Shown: positions 33,516 through 42,992, counted from the first letter of the stretch. The stretch: 64,000 nucleotides of DNA from Alteromonadaceae bacterium (GCA_014872785.1 WKFJ01000040.1:1-64000), one strand, 5' to 3'. Translations and numbers: made by a program. Notes: a model not told the origin generated them from the letters alone.

Positions 33516-34796
33516 ATGAAAAGAATACTATTGACGGCTCTTGCAACCCTGCCCTTTTGGGCCTGTGCCAGTGTTGATGAAATGGCTGATAAAATTGAGC
33601 CCAAAGTTATCGAATGGCGTCATCATCTACATCAGCATCCTGAGCTCTCCAACCGAGAAGTAGAAACGGCTAAATATGTCGCCGCTTATATGAAAGAATT
33701 GGGTTTTGAAGTGCAAACTGGTGTTGCCCTTACTGGGGTAGTGGCTGTTTTAGACAGCGGCAAACCAGGACCAACAGTGGCGCTACGGGCCGACATGGAC
33801 GGGCTGCCAGTACTTGAAGACAATGATTTACCGTGGAAGTCGACTGCTCGTGGTGTCTTCAATGGACAAGATGTGCCTGTAATGCATGCCTGTGGTCACG
33901 ACACACACGTAGCCATGTTGATGGGGGCGGCAGCTATCTTAGCCGACATGAAAGACCAGCTTCGAGGCCAGGTGAAATTCATCTTTCAGCCTGCTGAAGA
34001 AGGCGCGCCAGAGGGAGAAGTAGGTGGCGCTGAGATTATGGTGATGGAAGATGTACTAAAAGATCCCGATGTCGATGTGATCTTTGGTTTGCACATCTGG
34101 TCCAAATTGGATGTTGGTACTATCGCTTATCGTGAAGGCGGCATTATGGCCGCGGTTGATCCGTTCAAGCTGGTAGTAAAGGGTAAGCAAGCGCACGGCG
34201 CTTATCCTTGGTTAAGTGTTGACCCTATCGTAACTTCTGCCCAAATTATTATGGGCTTACAGACTATTGTCAGTCGCGAAATTGAGTTGGTGGAAGATGG
34301 CGCCGTGGTTACCGTTGGCTCGATTCACGGCGGCGTGCGCTCAAACATCATTCCTGAAGAAGTTGAAATCGTAGGCACCATACGCACGCTCAATGACAAG
34401 GCGCGCGACCATATGTACGAAGCGATTCCACGCAAAGTGAAAGCTATTGCTGAGAGCATGGGAGCCGAGGTAGAGATTACATTGCCACTGGATTACAACT
34501 ATCCAGTGACCTACAACGACCCGGAATTAATGCGTGAAATGCTTGATACCGTTATTCGTACTGCCGGCAAAGATAACGTCGTGAATCGCAAACCTACAAC
34601 GGGTGCTGAAGATTTTTCTTTCTTCCAAAAAGAAGTACCTGGCTTGTATTTTTTCGTTGGCGGTAAGCCGTTAGATGTAAAAGCTGAAGATGCACCTGCG
34701 CATCACACCCCGTCTTTCTTTGTCCACGACGACGGTATGAAAACAGGCGTGAAGTTACTTACCAATCTCACATTGGACTACATGGCGAAAAACTAA
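33516..34796 (+). CDS. Exported M20-family amidohydrolase
   Basis: An M20D-type peptidase or N-acyl-amino-acid amidohydrolase with 426 residues. WRHHLHQHPELSNREVETA near 35 is the family signature. Metal ligands are in MHACGHDTHVAMLMG near 125, PAEEGAPEGE near 160 (catalytic and ligand Glu), FGLHIW near 190 and a C-terminal HHTPSF. The N-terminus MKRILLTALATLPFWACA looks like a cleaved signal peptide, so it probably acts in the periplasm. These enzymes cut amide bonds of acylated amino acids or dipeptides, which fits a role with isopeptide products, but the substrate cannot be read from sequence. Confidence 0.85.
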   Translation: MKRILLTALATLPFWACASVDEMADKIEPKVIEWRHHLHQHPELSNREVETAKYVAAYMKELGFEVQTGVALTGVVAVLDSGKPGPTVALRADMDGLPVLEDNDLPWKSTARGVFNGQDVPVMHACGHDTHVAMLMGAAAILADMKDQLRGQVKFIFQPAEEGAPEGEVGGAEIMVMEDVLKDPDVDVIFGLHIWSKLDVGTIAYREGGIMAAVDPFKLVVKGKQAHGAYPWLSVDPIVTSAQIIMGLQTIVSREIELVEDGAVVTVGSIHGGVRSNIIPEEVEIVGTIRTLNDKARDHMYEAIPRKVKAIAESMGAEVEITLPLDYNYPVTYNDPELMREMLDTVIRTAGKDNVVNRKPTTGAEDFSFFQKEVPGLYFFVGGKPLDVKAEDAPAHHTPSFFVHDDGMKTGVKLLTNLTLDYMAKN

Positions 34797-34800
34797 ACTA

Positions 34801-34833
34801 AAAAGCTGGCGACTAGAAGGTACGCCAGCTTAT
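34801..34833. terminator. Terminator between the M20 hydrolase and VOC genes
   Basis: AAGCTGGCG and CGCCAGCTT pair across an 11-nt loop, followed by ATTTTCTT. It lies between convergent genes and may serve both. Confidence 0.75.
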
Positions 34834-34838
34834 TTTCT

Positions 34839-35273
34839 TCAGTTGGCTGACATTTTGCCGCCGTCATAACTTATCATCCAACTGACCCCAAATTTGTCTG
34901 TAAGCATACCAAATGCCTCTGACCAAAACGTTTCTGCAAGCGGCATCGATATTTCACCATCTAGCGCTAACGCATCAAAATACTGAGTAGCAAGGCTCGC
35001 GCTTTTGACAGAAATTGAAATAGCGAAACCAGTAAAGCTGGTGCTTTGTCCAGATGGGTCGTCACACATCATTAGCTCTGATTCACCCACTTTTAGCGTA
35101 GCGTGCATAATTTTATCTTCTGCGCCAGGCGGGATTTGGCAATTAGGATCGTCACTTTCGGGCATTTCACTAAAATAAGACTTAAACAATACGTCAGCGT
35201 CTAGTTTGTCTTGATAAAACTCAATTGCCTGCTCGCAATTACCGTCATACATGAGGTAGTTAACTAAATTCAT
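34839..35273 (-). CDS. VOC-superfamily protein (PhnB/glyoxalase-like)
   Basis: A 144-residue vicinal-oxygen-chelate fold protein of the PhnB-like type. MNLVNYLMYDGNCEQAIEFY is the usual start, followed by the second repeat beginning near FAISISVKSASLATQYFDAL and the C-terminal DKFGVSWMISY. Such proteins act as small-molecule enzymes or antibiotic binders; the function here is unknown. The start at 35273 has AGGAG seven bases upstream, so the longer frame to 35318 is unlikely. It is convergent with the M20 gene. Confidence 0.82.
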   Translation of the reverse strand: MNLVNYLMYDGNCEQAIEFYQDKLDADVLFKSYFSEMPESDDPNCQIPPGAEDKIMHATLKVGESELMMCDDPSGQSTSFTGFAISISVKSASLATQYFDALALDGEISMPLAETFWSEAFGMLTDKFGVSWMISYDGGKMSAN

Positions 35274-35400
35274 TGCTTGGCTCCTATTTAAACGTGATAA
35301 CTCAGTTTCACCTTTCAAGTGTAAAAATTAATGTCAGTTTCATGACAAGTCGTACTAAATGTCACACAATTAAAACTCTTTCTTTACAGAGTAAAGACTC

Positions 35401-37266
35401 ATGTTGAATAAGTCGTTAGCGTCGATTGCGTTGTCTACCCTATTAATTGCATGTGGCGGAGGTGGTGGCAGTAGTAATAGTAATGTTACGCCTGCGCCAA
35501 CTACACCCTCTACTCCTGCTCCGGCCCCTACAACACCCGTTCTATCAATGGCTGATCAGGATGTAGTATCTGCGTTTGCTGACGATTTATCGACAATGGA
35601 TTTGCAAGACATTATTGATGACGCAGTTATCAAAATTGAATTACGCGATCCTGAAAATTTAGTTGCGTTGACGCTGGATGATGATTACGGGTTGACTACT
35701 GTTGGGCTAACCGATATTTCATATTCGTATGAACTGACAACACTTGCCATGTGGCAAGCTGTATATGACCGATTGCAACAACTTGATACCAGTGAATATA
35801 CACAATCACAGCAGCTCAATTTTGACGTCTTAAGTTGGCTGGCGTTGGAGCAAGCCGAACGGACTGACTTCATTTATTTTGATTATCAGGCGACTTACTT
35901 TCTCACTAGCGTGCCAAGACAAACTCAACGTTTCTTTTCAGATTTACACCCACTTGAAACGGCGCAAGATGCACAAAACTACCTGGCTCGTTTAAATCTA
36001 GTTTCTGCGAAGATAGGGCAACTTATTGCAAACCTGCAGGAAGCGGAAAGCCAAGGGATAATAGAACCGCAGATTACAATGCAGTTTTCGATTGATTTTC
36101 ATCAACGTATCTTGACTGATGGCATTCAAAGCAATCCGTATTTCAGTAGGTTTAATGAACAAATAGATTCGATAAGCGATCTTACTAATGAACAAAAAGC
36201 AGCACATCGACAAACCGCTCAAGACATTGTTGAACAAAAGATAAATCCCGCTTATCAACAGTTGATTAATTTACTAAATGATCAAATCACCAGAGCACCT
36301 GCCCAAATTGGTGTGGGACAGTTCGAGCGAGGTGATGAGTACTACATGCAAAGACTGGGTTTTCATACGACTACAGACATGACACCACAGCAAATACACG
36401 ATTTGGGCTTACAGGAAGTGGCTCGGATCCAAGAAGAGCTCAATGAGAAATTTGCCAGTTTAGGATACCCACAGAACGAAACTTTAGAACAGCACTTCAA
36501 TCGAGTAGCAAGCGACAGTGGGTTTGTCCCTGCCGCAGAAGTTGTTCCTACATATGAAGCGTTAATTGAAGATGCCGAATCACGAATGAGCGATTTATTT
36601 TCTCGCTTCCCTGTCGCTGAAGTCGCTGTCATAGGTGGAGAGTTCGGAGGTTTTTATATTCGAGCGGCTCTGGATGGCAGTCGTCCAGGCGCCTTTTATG
36701 CGTCTAATATTAGTGACGAACCATACTTTACAATGCCTACTTTGGCGTATCACGAGGCGATGCCCGGTCATCATATGCAAATAGCCTTGGCACAAGAAAC
36801 TCAGTTGCCTGACTTTAGGCGTAACTTAAGTGCAACGGGTTACATAGAAGGTTGGGGTCTGTATGCGGAGTATTTGGCTGGTGAATATGGTTGGTATGAA
36901 AATGACATATACGGTGATATCGGTAGGCTAAACTTTGAAATACTGCGCGCAGCAAGACTCGTTGTTGATACCGGTATTCACGCTTTCGGATGGAGTTTTC
37001 AAGAAGCGAGTGAATATTTTCAGCAAAATGTAGGGGTATCGATTGGCTCGGCACAGTCGAATATTGCTCGTTACAGCATTTATACTGGCCAGGCGACGGC
37101 CTACATGATTGGCATGTTGAAGCTGATTGAACTTAGAGAATTGATGCGTGATGCCCAAGGGGCGGAATTTGATATCAAACGGTTCCATGACTTGGTTCTG
37201 GATAATGGTGCGATGCCGTTGTCTTTATTGGAAACAAACGTCCAGCTTGCCATTGGCAGTGACTAA
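35401..37266 (+). CDS. DUF885-family metallopeptidase, lipoprotein
   Basis: Second DUF885 protein in this region, 621 residues. The signal MLNKSLASIALSTLLIACGGGG is a clear lipobox with the cysteine at 18, followed by a Gly/Ser and Pro/Thr-rich linker (about 19-50). The metal motif is LAYHEAMPGHHMQ near residue 449, with the probable third ligand in YIEGWGLYAEYLAGEYG. LDGSRPGAFYAS corresponds to the other copy's signature. It differs widely from the copy at 25481 outside these motifs, so it is not a recent duplication. Its lipid anchor suggests action in the periplasm or at the outer membrane. Confidence 0.88.
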   Translation: MLNKSLASIALSTLLIACGGGGGSSNSNVTPAPTTPSTPAPAPTTPVLSMADQDVVSAFADDLSTMDLQDIIDDAVIKIELRDPENLVALTLDDDYGLTTVGLTDISYSYELTTLAMWQAVYDRLQQLDTSEYTQSQQLNFDVLSWLALEQAERTDFIYFDYQATYFLTSVPRQTQRFFSDLHPLETAQDAQNYLARLNLVSAKIGQLIANLQEAESQGIIEPQITMQFSIDFHQRILTDGIQSNPYFSRFNEQIDSISDLTNEQKAAHRQTAQDIVEQKINPAYQQLINLLNDQITRAPAQIGVGQFERGDEYYMQRLGFHTTTDMTPQQIHDLGLQEVARIQEELNEKFASLGYPQNETLEQHFNRVASDSGFVPAAEVVPTYEALIEDAESRMSDLFSRFPVAEVAVIGGEFGGFYIRAALDGSRPGAFYASNISDEPYFTMPTLAYHEAMPGHHMQIALAQETQLPDFRRNLSATGYIEGWGLYAEYLAGEYGWYENDIYGDIGRLNFEILRAARLVVDTGIHAFGWSFQEASEYFQQNVGVSIGSAQSNIARYSIYTGQATAYMIGMLKLIELRELMRDAQGAEFDIKRFHDLVLDNGAMPLSLLETNVQLAIGSD

Positions 37267-37291
37267 TACTTAATCTTTAGGCGAAAATAGA

Positions 37292-37849
37292 TTATTCAGA
37301 CGGATGGGTATAATTCAGAGCGAGTAAATACTCGCCAAAATAATCAGCTGTTTTATCTTGCAACCCTAAATGCGTTAGTGAAATGCCAAGACTTTTACTA
37401 AGACCGCTGGCAAACAAGCGTCGATAATAAGGTAGGCTGTCTATAAAACTGGGAAATAATTCGCTGAGTGGCCTACCAGACTTCATGTGTTGTTCGAAAC
37501 CCTCGTAAAAAGCCTGTAAGTGATGTCTTGCGGCGTTGCTCAGTGAATTATCGAAATTTATATTCCACGTTAAATCCTCCTTTAGGCGACAGCTACCAAT
37601 AAAGCTAACTGACTTTCTTTGCAATTTCTCCGGTTCAATAAGGCTCATTCTCAACTCTTCATTCCACCAATATAGATAGTAGTGCTTATCTACCACTGGT
37701 TTGAAAGAAAAAGACGCGCTCAGTACCAAGCTTGAGGAAAAGTAATCAATAACGATTTGTTTTGCTGGTTTTTCGGCCAGAATGGGCTGTGGATACCAGT
37801 GGTTTACTAGCAAATCGGTTCCTTTTCCCTGGGGATTGGCAATTTTCAT
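37292..37849 (-). CDS. Conserved hypothetical protein, possibly DUF2452
   Basis: A 185-residue cytoplasmic protein. NPQGKGTDLLVNHW at the start and PYYRRLFASGLSKSLG near the C-terminus recall the DUF2452 family as I remember it, but I cannot confirm this. No signal peptide, membrane segment or catalytic motif is visible. It is convergent with the DUF885 lipoprotein gene (25 bp apart) and divergent from fadE. Confidence 0.6.
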   Translation of the reverse strand: MKIANPQGKGTDLLVNHWYPQPILAEKPAKQIVIDYFSSSLVLSASFSFKPVVDKHYYLYWWNEELRMSLIEPEKLQRKSVSFIGSCRLKEDLTWNINFDNSLSNAARHHLQAFYEGFEQHMKSGRPLSELFPSFIDSLPYYRRLFASGLSKSLGISLTHLGLQDKTADYFGEYLLALNYTHPSE

Positions 37850-38071
37850 ACTCAGAATTTAACTCAAATTTTAGTTTTACTACGTATTTATGACTGCACT
37901 GGATTATCTAGGCACAAAATTCTAATTTGTTAAATTTGCGTTAAAAATACCTTGTAGATCAGCCAACTAGCGAATGCAACTAAATAACGAACTGTTCATT
38001 TTTACAACAATTTCTTAAAAAATTTGTTAAAAACTTTTGATCTAAACAACTGTTTGAATCATAATTATCCC

Positions 38072-38088
38072 AACTGGTCAGATGTCAG
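38072..38088 (+). promoter_or_regulatory. FadR-like operator overlapping the fadE start
   Basis: AACTGGTCAGATGTCAG matches the left and central part of the FadR consensus ARCTGGTCCGAYNTGTT, with mismatches at the 3' end. It directly abuts the ATG of an acyl-CoA dehydrogenase gene, the expected target. Bound FadR here would block the ribosome-site region or early transcription (inference). Confidence 0.6.
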
Positions 38089-40350
38089 ATGAGTAAAGAT
38101 ATGAGTCTACGTACAAGCTTAAAAAAAGTATTACCACCTATTTCTGTGACAGAACAGGAAGCATTGGATGCAGGTGATGTATGGCTGGAAGCTTCAATTT
38201 ACCGTGGTAAGCCGGACATGCAGGCACTTAGAAATGTGCCAAAAGCAAAGTTGTCGGCTGATGAGCAGGCGTTTGTTGACGGCCCGCTGAAACAATTGAT
38301 CGATATGATCGATGACTACTCGTTGCAAAATGAAACCCACATTCCTCAGCACATGATTGATTTCATGGGCAAAAATAAATTCTTCGCTTTAATTATCCCC
38401 AAAGCGTTTGGTGGTCTTGAGTTCAGCCCATATGCAAACTCAACCATCGTATCGATGATAGCAACCAAGAGTTGTGCGATTGCGGTAACCGTAATGGTGC
38501 CAAACTCGTTAGGTCCAGGTGAACTGTTGATGCACTATGGCACTAAAGAGCAACAGGAGCACTGGTTACCTAAGCTTGCTGTAGGTCAAGATATTCCTTG
38601 TTTCGCACTTACTGGCCCAGACGCAGGTTCTGATGCTGGCGCGATCCCTGATGCAGGCATCGTGACCAAAGGCGAATGGGAAGGCCAAGAAGTTATTGGT
38701 TTAACCGTTTCTTGGGATAAGCGATATATAACATTAGCACCAATCGCTACCGTACTTGGTCTTGCTTTTAAAGTGTTTGATCCAGAAGGATTACTCGGCG
38801 GCGAAAAAGAACTAGGTATTACGTGCGCACTAATTCCTAAATCACACCCAGGTGTTGAGTTGGGTAACCGTCATGATCCTATGGGCATGCGCTTCTACAA
38901 CGGTACAACACGCGGTAACAATGTTTTCATTCCAATGGACTTTATCATTGGCGGTCAAAAGAATATTGGTCGTGGCTGGCAGATGCTTGTTAGTTGTCTG
39001 GGTGCAGGTCGTGGTATCTCACTTCCAGCATTAGGTACAGCTACCGCTCAAGCAGCATATAAAGCGGCAACCGAATATTCATTTGTACGTGAACAATTTG
39101 GTGTGCCAATTGGTCGATTCGAAGGTATCCAAGAGAAGCTCGCGGATATGGCTGGCAAAACCTTCCTTCTTGAAGCGTCGCGCGAACTTACGACAGAAGG
39201 TCTTGGCCTTGGGCTTAAGCCTTCAGTGGTTACCGCTATTGCGAAGTACCACATGACTGAATTAGGTCGTGACGTGTTGACCCAAGCTATGGATGTACAA
39301 GCCGGTAAAGCGATACAAGGTGGTCCGCAAAACACGTTGGGCAATGCCTACAAAGCCCAGCCAATTGCAATTACGGTTGAAGGTGCAAACATCTTAACCC
39401 GAAACCTGATGATCTTCGGTCAAGGTGCAATGCGTTGTCACCCGTTCTTGAAAGATTTGGTAGACCTTATTCACAGCAATGACAAAAAAGCAAACTCTGC
39501 TTTCAACAGCATGCTAGCAAGTACTGTTGGCTACAGTGTTAAGAATGCTTTCCGCAGCTTGTTCAAGAGTTACTTACCAATGGTGCGCGGTACAAGCTCC
39601 AAACTTGCGGAAGTAAGACCTTACGAGAAGCGTTTGAATAAATTGTCTTCAAACCTAGCAACATTAGCTGACTTGGCGCTATTGGTACTAGCAGGTGACT
39701 TGAAAAAAGCGGAACTATTGTCAGCTCGTTTGGGTGATATGATCAGCTACAGCTACATGGCAATGGCTGCAATTCGCTACTACGAATTGAAAGTGTCAGA
39801 CGCACAGCGTGCAGAAGCGAAGCCTTACTTCGAATACGCTATTCAGTGGTCTTTGCAACAAGCTGAAGAAGCCTTGTCTGGATTCGTTGCGAACTTCCCG
39901 AACACGCCTGTTCGTGGCTTAATGCGCTTATTAACTAAGACATACAGCAACAGCAACAAAGCCATTTCTGACGACTTACGTCGTGAGCTAGCAGAAGCGA
40001 GTATGAATAATTGTCAGTTCAAGAACCAGATTACTAACCTAGTACAAGTAACACCTGGCGATGGTCATGACATTAACTACCAAGCATTTATTGCAAAACA
40101 CACTGTAATGCCTATTTTGCGTACTATTCAAAAATCATTGCGCAAAAATCCAGTTAACCCAACGTTGAATTTCAACGAATTGGTAGCTGAGCTGCAAAAA
40201 CGTGGTGATTTGAATCAAACAGAAGTAGATGCAGTACTTGATTACAACGAGAAGCGCAGAATTGCAGTGCGCGTTGATGAGTACGACTTCGACCTAAATC
40301 TGATTGAAGATGGTGCAGAAGTGCCTATGGAACACAAACCTGCAGCATAA
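38089..40350 (+). CDS. fadE: Acyl-CoA dehydrogenase FadE
   Basis: FAD-dependent dehydrogenase for the first step of fatty-acid beta-oxidation. It has 753 residues and belongs to the large FadE class with a C-terminal extension (DUF1974-like). The core has FALTGPDAGSDAGA near 172, GRGWQMLVSCLGAGRGISLP near 300 and TVEGANILTRNLMIFGQGA near 430, which carries the probable catalytic glutamate. It lacks the N-terminal hydrophobic segment of E. coli FadE (814 residues). No strong Shine-Dalgarno precedes the ATG at 38089; an ATG at 38101 is possible. It is probably repressed by FadR. Confidence 0.93.
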   Translation: MSKDMSLRTSLKKVLPPISVTEQEALDAGDVWLEASIYRGKPDMQALRNVPKAKLSADEQAFVDGPLKQLIDMIDDYSLQNETHIPQHMIDFMGKNKFFALIIPKAFGGLEFSPYANSTIVSMIATKSCAIAVTVMVPNSLGPGELLMHYGTKEQQEHWLPKLAVGQDIPCFALTGPDAGSDAGAIPDAGIVTKGEWEGQEVIGLTVSWDKRYITLAPIATVLGLAFKVFDPEGLLGGEKELGITCALIPKSHPGVELGNRHDPMGMRFYNGTTRGNNVFIPMDFIIGGQKNIGRGWQMLVSCLGAGRGISLPALGTATAQAAYKAATEYSFVREQFGVPIGRFEGIQEKLADMAGKTFLLEASRELTTEGLGLGLKPSVVTAIAKYHMTELGRDVLTQAMDVQAGKAIQGGPQNTLGNAYKAQPIAITVEGANILTRNLMIFGQGAMRCHPFLKDLVDLIHSNDKKANSAFNSMLASTVGYSVKNAFRSLFKSYLPMVRGTSSKLAEVRPYEKRLNKLSSNLATLADLALLVLAGDLKKAELLSARLGDMISYSYMAMAAIRYYELKVSDAQRAEAKPYFEYAIQWSLQQAEEALSGFVANFPNTPVRGLMRLLTKTYSNSNKAISDDLRRELAEASMNNCQFKNQITNLVQVTPGDGHDINYQAFIAKHTVMPILRTIQKSLRKNPVNPTLNFNELVAELQKRGDLNQTEVDAVLDYNEKRRIAVRVDEYDFDLNLIEDGAEVPMEHKPAA

Positions 40351-40372
40351 ACGCACAAAGTATTGAATGTTG

Positions 40373-40400
40373 AAAAGAGCGGCTATAGCCGCTCTTTTTT
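40373..40400 (+). terminator. Rho-independent terminator of fadE
   Basis: AAAAGAGCGGC and GCCGCTCTTTT form a long stem with the TAT/A tip, followed by a T run. It starts 22 bp after the stop codon. Confidence 0.93.
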
Positions 40401-40482
40401 TGTCTTAAATTAGAGCCCTTATGAGCTAACCGCGTGCTGATCACGTAATATTTTTATTACTGTTATTTTTGATTGCGACCTT

Positions 40483-41247
40483 ATGTTAGACAAAAGTTAT
40501 TTATCCGGCCTCGAACGTCAGTCCAGTGGCAATTATTCTGAGGCAGAAATTGCGCGTTTTGATAGCTTTGCAGAGGCCTGGTGGGATCCAAATGGTGCCT
40601 ACAAGCGCGTATTAGATTTTAATGCTATGCGCTGGTCAGTGATAGAAAAGTGGGTGCTGAATCATTTCAATAGAGAGCGTGATTTGTCGGGGTTGTCTGT
40701 ACTCGATATTGGCTGTGGTGGTGGATTGTTATGTGAACCGTTTGCCCGGTTAGGCGCTGCCGTAACTGGTATTGATGCTAGCGAGATGAGTGTTGAAGTG
40801 GCTAAACGGCATGCGTTGAAGTCGGCTTTGGATATTAACTATCAACATTGCTTATCAGGTGTGTTGGTTGAGCAACAACAGCAGTTTGATATCGTGATCA
40901 ACACTGAAGTGATAGAGCATGTACCAGATCAAGCCGGGCTTGCGCAAGAATGCTGTGAATTACTCAAACCAGGGGGTGCCCTAGTTATGGGTACTTTAAA
41001 TCGCACTATCAAATCTTTTGCGTTTGCTATTGTAGGTGCTGAATATGTACTTAAATTGCTACCCAAAGGCACCCATGAATGGCGTTATTTCGTTAAGCCC
41101 AGTGAGTTGACTCAGTGGCTAAACGAAAGCAAATTAGAGGTGTCAGAGCAAGTAGGTGTTGCATTTAACCCTGTTACCAAACGCTGGCGTGAAACCCAAG
41201 ATATGTCGGTCAATTATTTGTTATTGGCAACAAAGAGAGAGAACTGA
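40483..41247 (+). CDS. ubiG: Ubiquinone biosynthesis O-methyltransferase UbiG
   Basis: SAM-dependent enzyme for both O-methylations of ubiquinone. It has 254 residues. The family start EIARFDSFAEAWWDPNGAYK and LDFNAMRW near 47 is followed by the SAM loop LDIGCGGGLLCEPFARLGA near 73, TEVIEHVP near 143 and PKGTHEWRYFVKPSEL near 192. It stands alone between the fadE terminator and the beta-barrel gene. The Shine-Dalgarno is weak. Confidence 0.95.
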   Translation: MLDKSYLSGLERQSSGNYSEAEIARFDSFAEAWWDPNGAYKRVLDFNAMRWSVIEKWVLNHFNRERDLSGLSVLDIGCGGGLLCEPFARLGAAVTGIDASEMSVEVAKRHALKSALDINYQHCLSGVLVEQQQQFDIVINTEVIEHVPDQAGLAQECCELLKPGGALVMGTLNRTIKSFAFAIVGAEYVLKLLPKGTHEWRYFVKPSELTQWLNESKLEVSEQVGVAFNPVTKRWRETQDMSVNYLLLATKREN

Positions 41248-41404
41248 ACTTTTAGATGAGAAAAAGGACAATTGGGCTTCGTAATTTGTCTTCGTTCATG
41301 TAGTCTTACTTTTTCTAAGGATATTGACTAACAAAAGCGCGACAAACGCGTATGTCACTCAGGACGAACAATAACAAAAATATAATGTTCCTTGGTGTAT
41401 CAGT

Positions 41405-42469
41405 GTGCAGAGCCCAAAAAATAATTCGTTAGTAGTAGGACTGGCCTTTAGCAGTCTAGTCTTCACCACGTGCACAACAGCACAAACCACGCCCTCCGAG
41501 TTCGCAGAGTTAAGTTTGCAAGACTTGTTTCAACTATCCACAGACGAACAAACGGAATCCGCCAACAAATGGAGTTGGACCCTGCAGTTACGGTCTGTTG
41601 AGTACGATGGTTATCTCGATGGCAGCGATAAGTTATCACTGGATGAGGTCTTGTTTGTACCAGGTAGTGAAAATCGCACTAACAAAAACTTTCCTGTGGT
41701 GCCAACCGTTATTACCCAAGATGTCACCTTATTCGGGTTAAATTACCAAATAAATCAGGAATGGCACGCGCAAGTAAGAATACCTTACATTCAACAAGCG
41801 ACAGATCATATTTCCATTGTACCCGGCTACGATGAGTTTTTGATTAAATCCTCAGGTGTCGGCGATATTGTACTAAGCGCCAGATGCCAGTTTTCAACTA
41901 CCACTAATGGCCAATGGTGGCTAACCGCTGGGTTGAGCTTGCCCACCGGCTCCATTGACGAACGAGGCGATACACCGCGCGCACCAGGCGATCAACAGCT
42001 GCCCTATACCATGCAATTAGGCTCCGGTACTTATGATTTGCCTGTAGAGCTTCAGTATCATCATTTGGGAAAACTCGATTATACCATTGCACTGAGTGCC
42101 ACTTTTCGCACTGGACAAAACGACCGCGATTATCGCTTGGGTAATCGTTACGCATTACACGCTAAGTTCAATTGGTCTGTGTCAGATACAGTGGGTACTT
42201 TTTGGGGAACCGATGTCATTTACAGTGACTCTATTAAAGGACGCGATGAGGAACTGCTAGTACCGCAAACATTCCCTTATCCGGCAAGTATTACCAATCC
42301 CGATTTGTATGGCGGTAGCAAAGTAATTGTTAGGGCGGGATTTAACTGGTCTTTTGTAGAGGAGTATCAGTTGGCTTTTGAATATGGCAAACCGCTGTAT
42401 CAGAATTTAAATGGGCCACAGCCCAGAGAACGTTGGCGAACAGGACTTACTTTGAGCAAGTCGCTGTAA
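41405..42469 (+). CDS. Putative outer-membrane beta-barrel protein
   Basis: A 354-residue exported protein. The GTG start gives a hydrophobic signal (SLVVGLAFSSLVFTTCTTA) ending near residue 27. The rest alternates polar and aromatic residues in beta-strand style (WSWTLQLRSVEYDGYL, WHAQVRIPYIQQ, WWLTAGLSLPTGS) and ends with LTLSKSL, consistent with a barrel. It resembles the MetA-pathway/phenol-type barrel class, but I cannot fix the family. It lies 4 bp before the YfiR-like gene, so it is probably the outer-membrane member of that signalling operon. Confidence 0.7.
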   Translation: MQSPKNNSLVVGLAFSSLVFTTCTTAQTTPSEFAELSLQDLFQLSTDEQTESANKWSWTLQLRSVEYDGYLDGSDKLSLDEVLFVPGSENRTNKNFPVVPTVITQDVTLFGLNYQINQEWHAQVRIPYIQQATDHISIVPGYDEFLIKSSGVGDIVLSARCQFSTTTNGQWWLTAGLSLPTGSIDERGDTPRAPGDQQLPYTMQLGSGTYDLPVELQYHHLGKLDYTIALSATFRTGQNDRDYRLGNRYALHAKFNWSVSDTVGTFWGTDVIYSDSIKGRDEELLVPQTFPYPASITNPDLYGGSKVIVRAGFNWSFVEEYQLAFEYGKPLYQNLNGPQPRERWRTGLTLSKSL

Positions 42470-42473
42470 CACT

Positions 42474-42992
42474 ATGAATCCGATGCGCACGTTTATTTCA
42501 CTCGCACTTGTACTGTCTTTGATGACCAGTTTGTCAGTACAGGCTGAGTTGAGTCGAACAGACAAGTTGAAGGCCGCCTACCTGTTTAATTTTACCAAGT
42601 TTTTGCAATGGCCTGATGCTGAGGGGAGATTCGCTAAGGCTGAAATTGCCTTGTGTCTAGACGGCAACCCCGAATTTTTTGACTTTATGCAGGAGTTGGT
42701 AAAAGGCCGAAAAGTGGGCGTTAAATCGTTACCTGTAAAAATTAAGCCCTATCAGGAAAGGGTCACCTGTGATGTCGCTTTTTTGGTAGAGGAATACCCT
42801 TCGCTGAAGCAAAGTGATACACCTGTTTTACTGGTGAGTGATATGAGCAACTCCTCAGTGGAACCCTCCATTGCTTTTTATGTCATAGATCATAAGTTGC
42901 GCTTTGAAATCGATTTTGATGCAGTCTCCGATCTCAATCTGACCATAAGCTCAGAATTGCTCAAGTTATCTCGGAGAAAGTCACGTGAATAA
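42474..42992 (+). CDS. YfiR-like periplasmic regulator (DUF4154)
   Basis: A 172-residue periplasmic protein with signal peptide MNPMRTFISLALVLSLMTSLS-VQA and the family motif KAAYLFNFTKFLQWP directly after it. In Pseudomonas, YfiR inhibits the diguanylate cyclase YfiN (TpbB) from the periplasm. Two cysteines (ALCLDG, VTCDVAF) could form the redox-sensitive bond reported for YfiR. It overlaps the GGDEF/EAL gene by 8 bp, which supports direct partnership. Confidence 0.85.
   Translation: MNPMRTFISLALVLSLMTSLSVQAELSRTDKLKAAYLFNFTKFLQWPDAEGRFAKAEIALCLDGNPEFFDFMQELVKGRKVGVKSLPVKIKPYQERVTCDVAFLVEEYPSLKQSDTPVLLVSDMSNSSVEPSIAFYVIDHKLRFEIDFDAVSDLNLTISSELLKLSRRKSRE

Noticed and set aside
42980-42990. 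CACGTG sequence considered as a third parS site
   Set aside because: Only the central six bases match; the flanks (AGT and AAT) do not fit the 16-bp palindrome.
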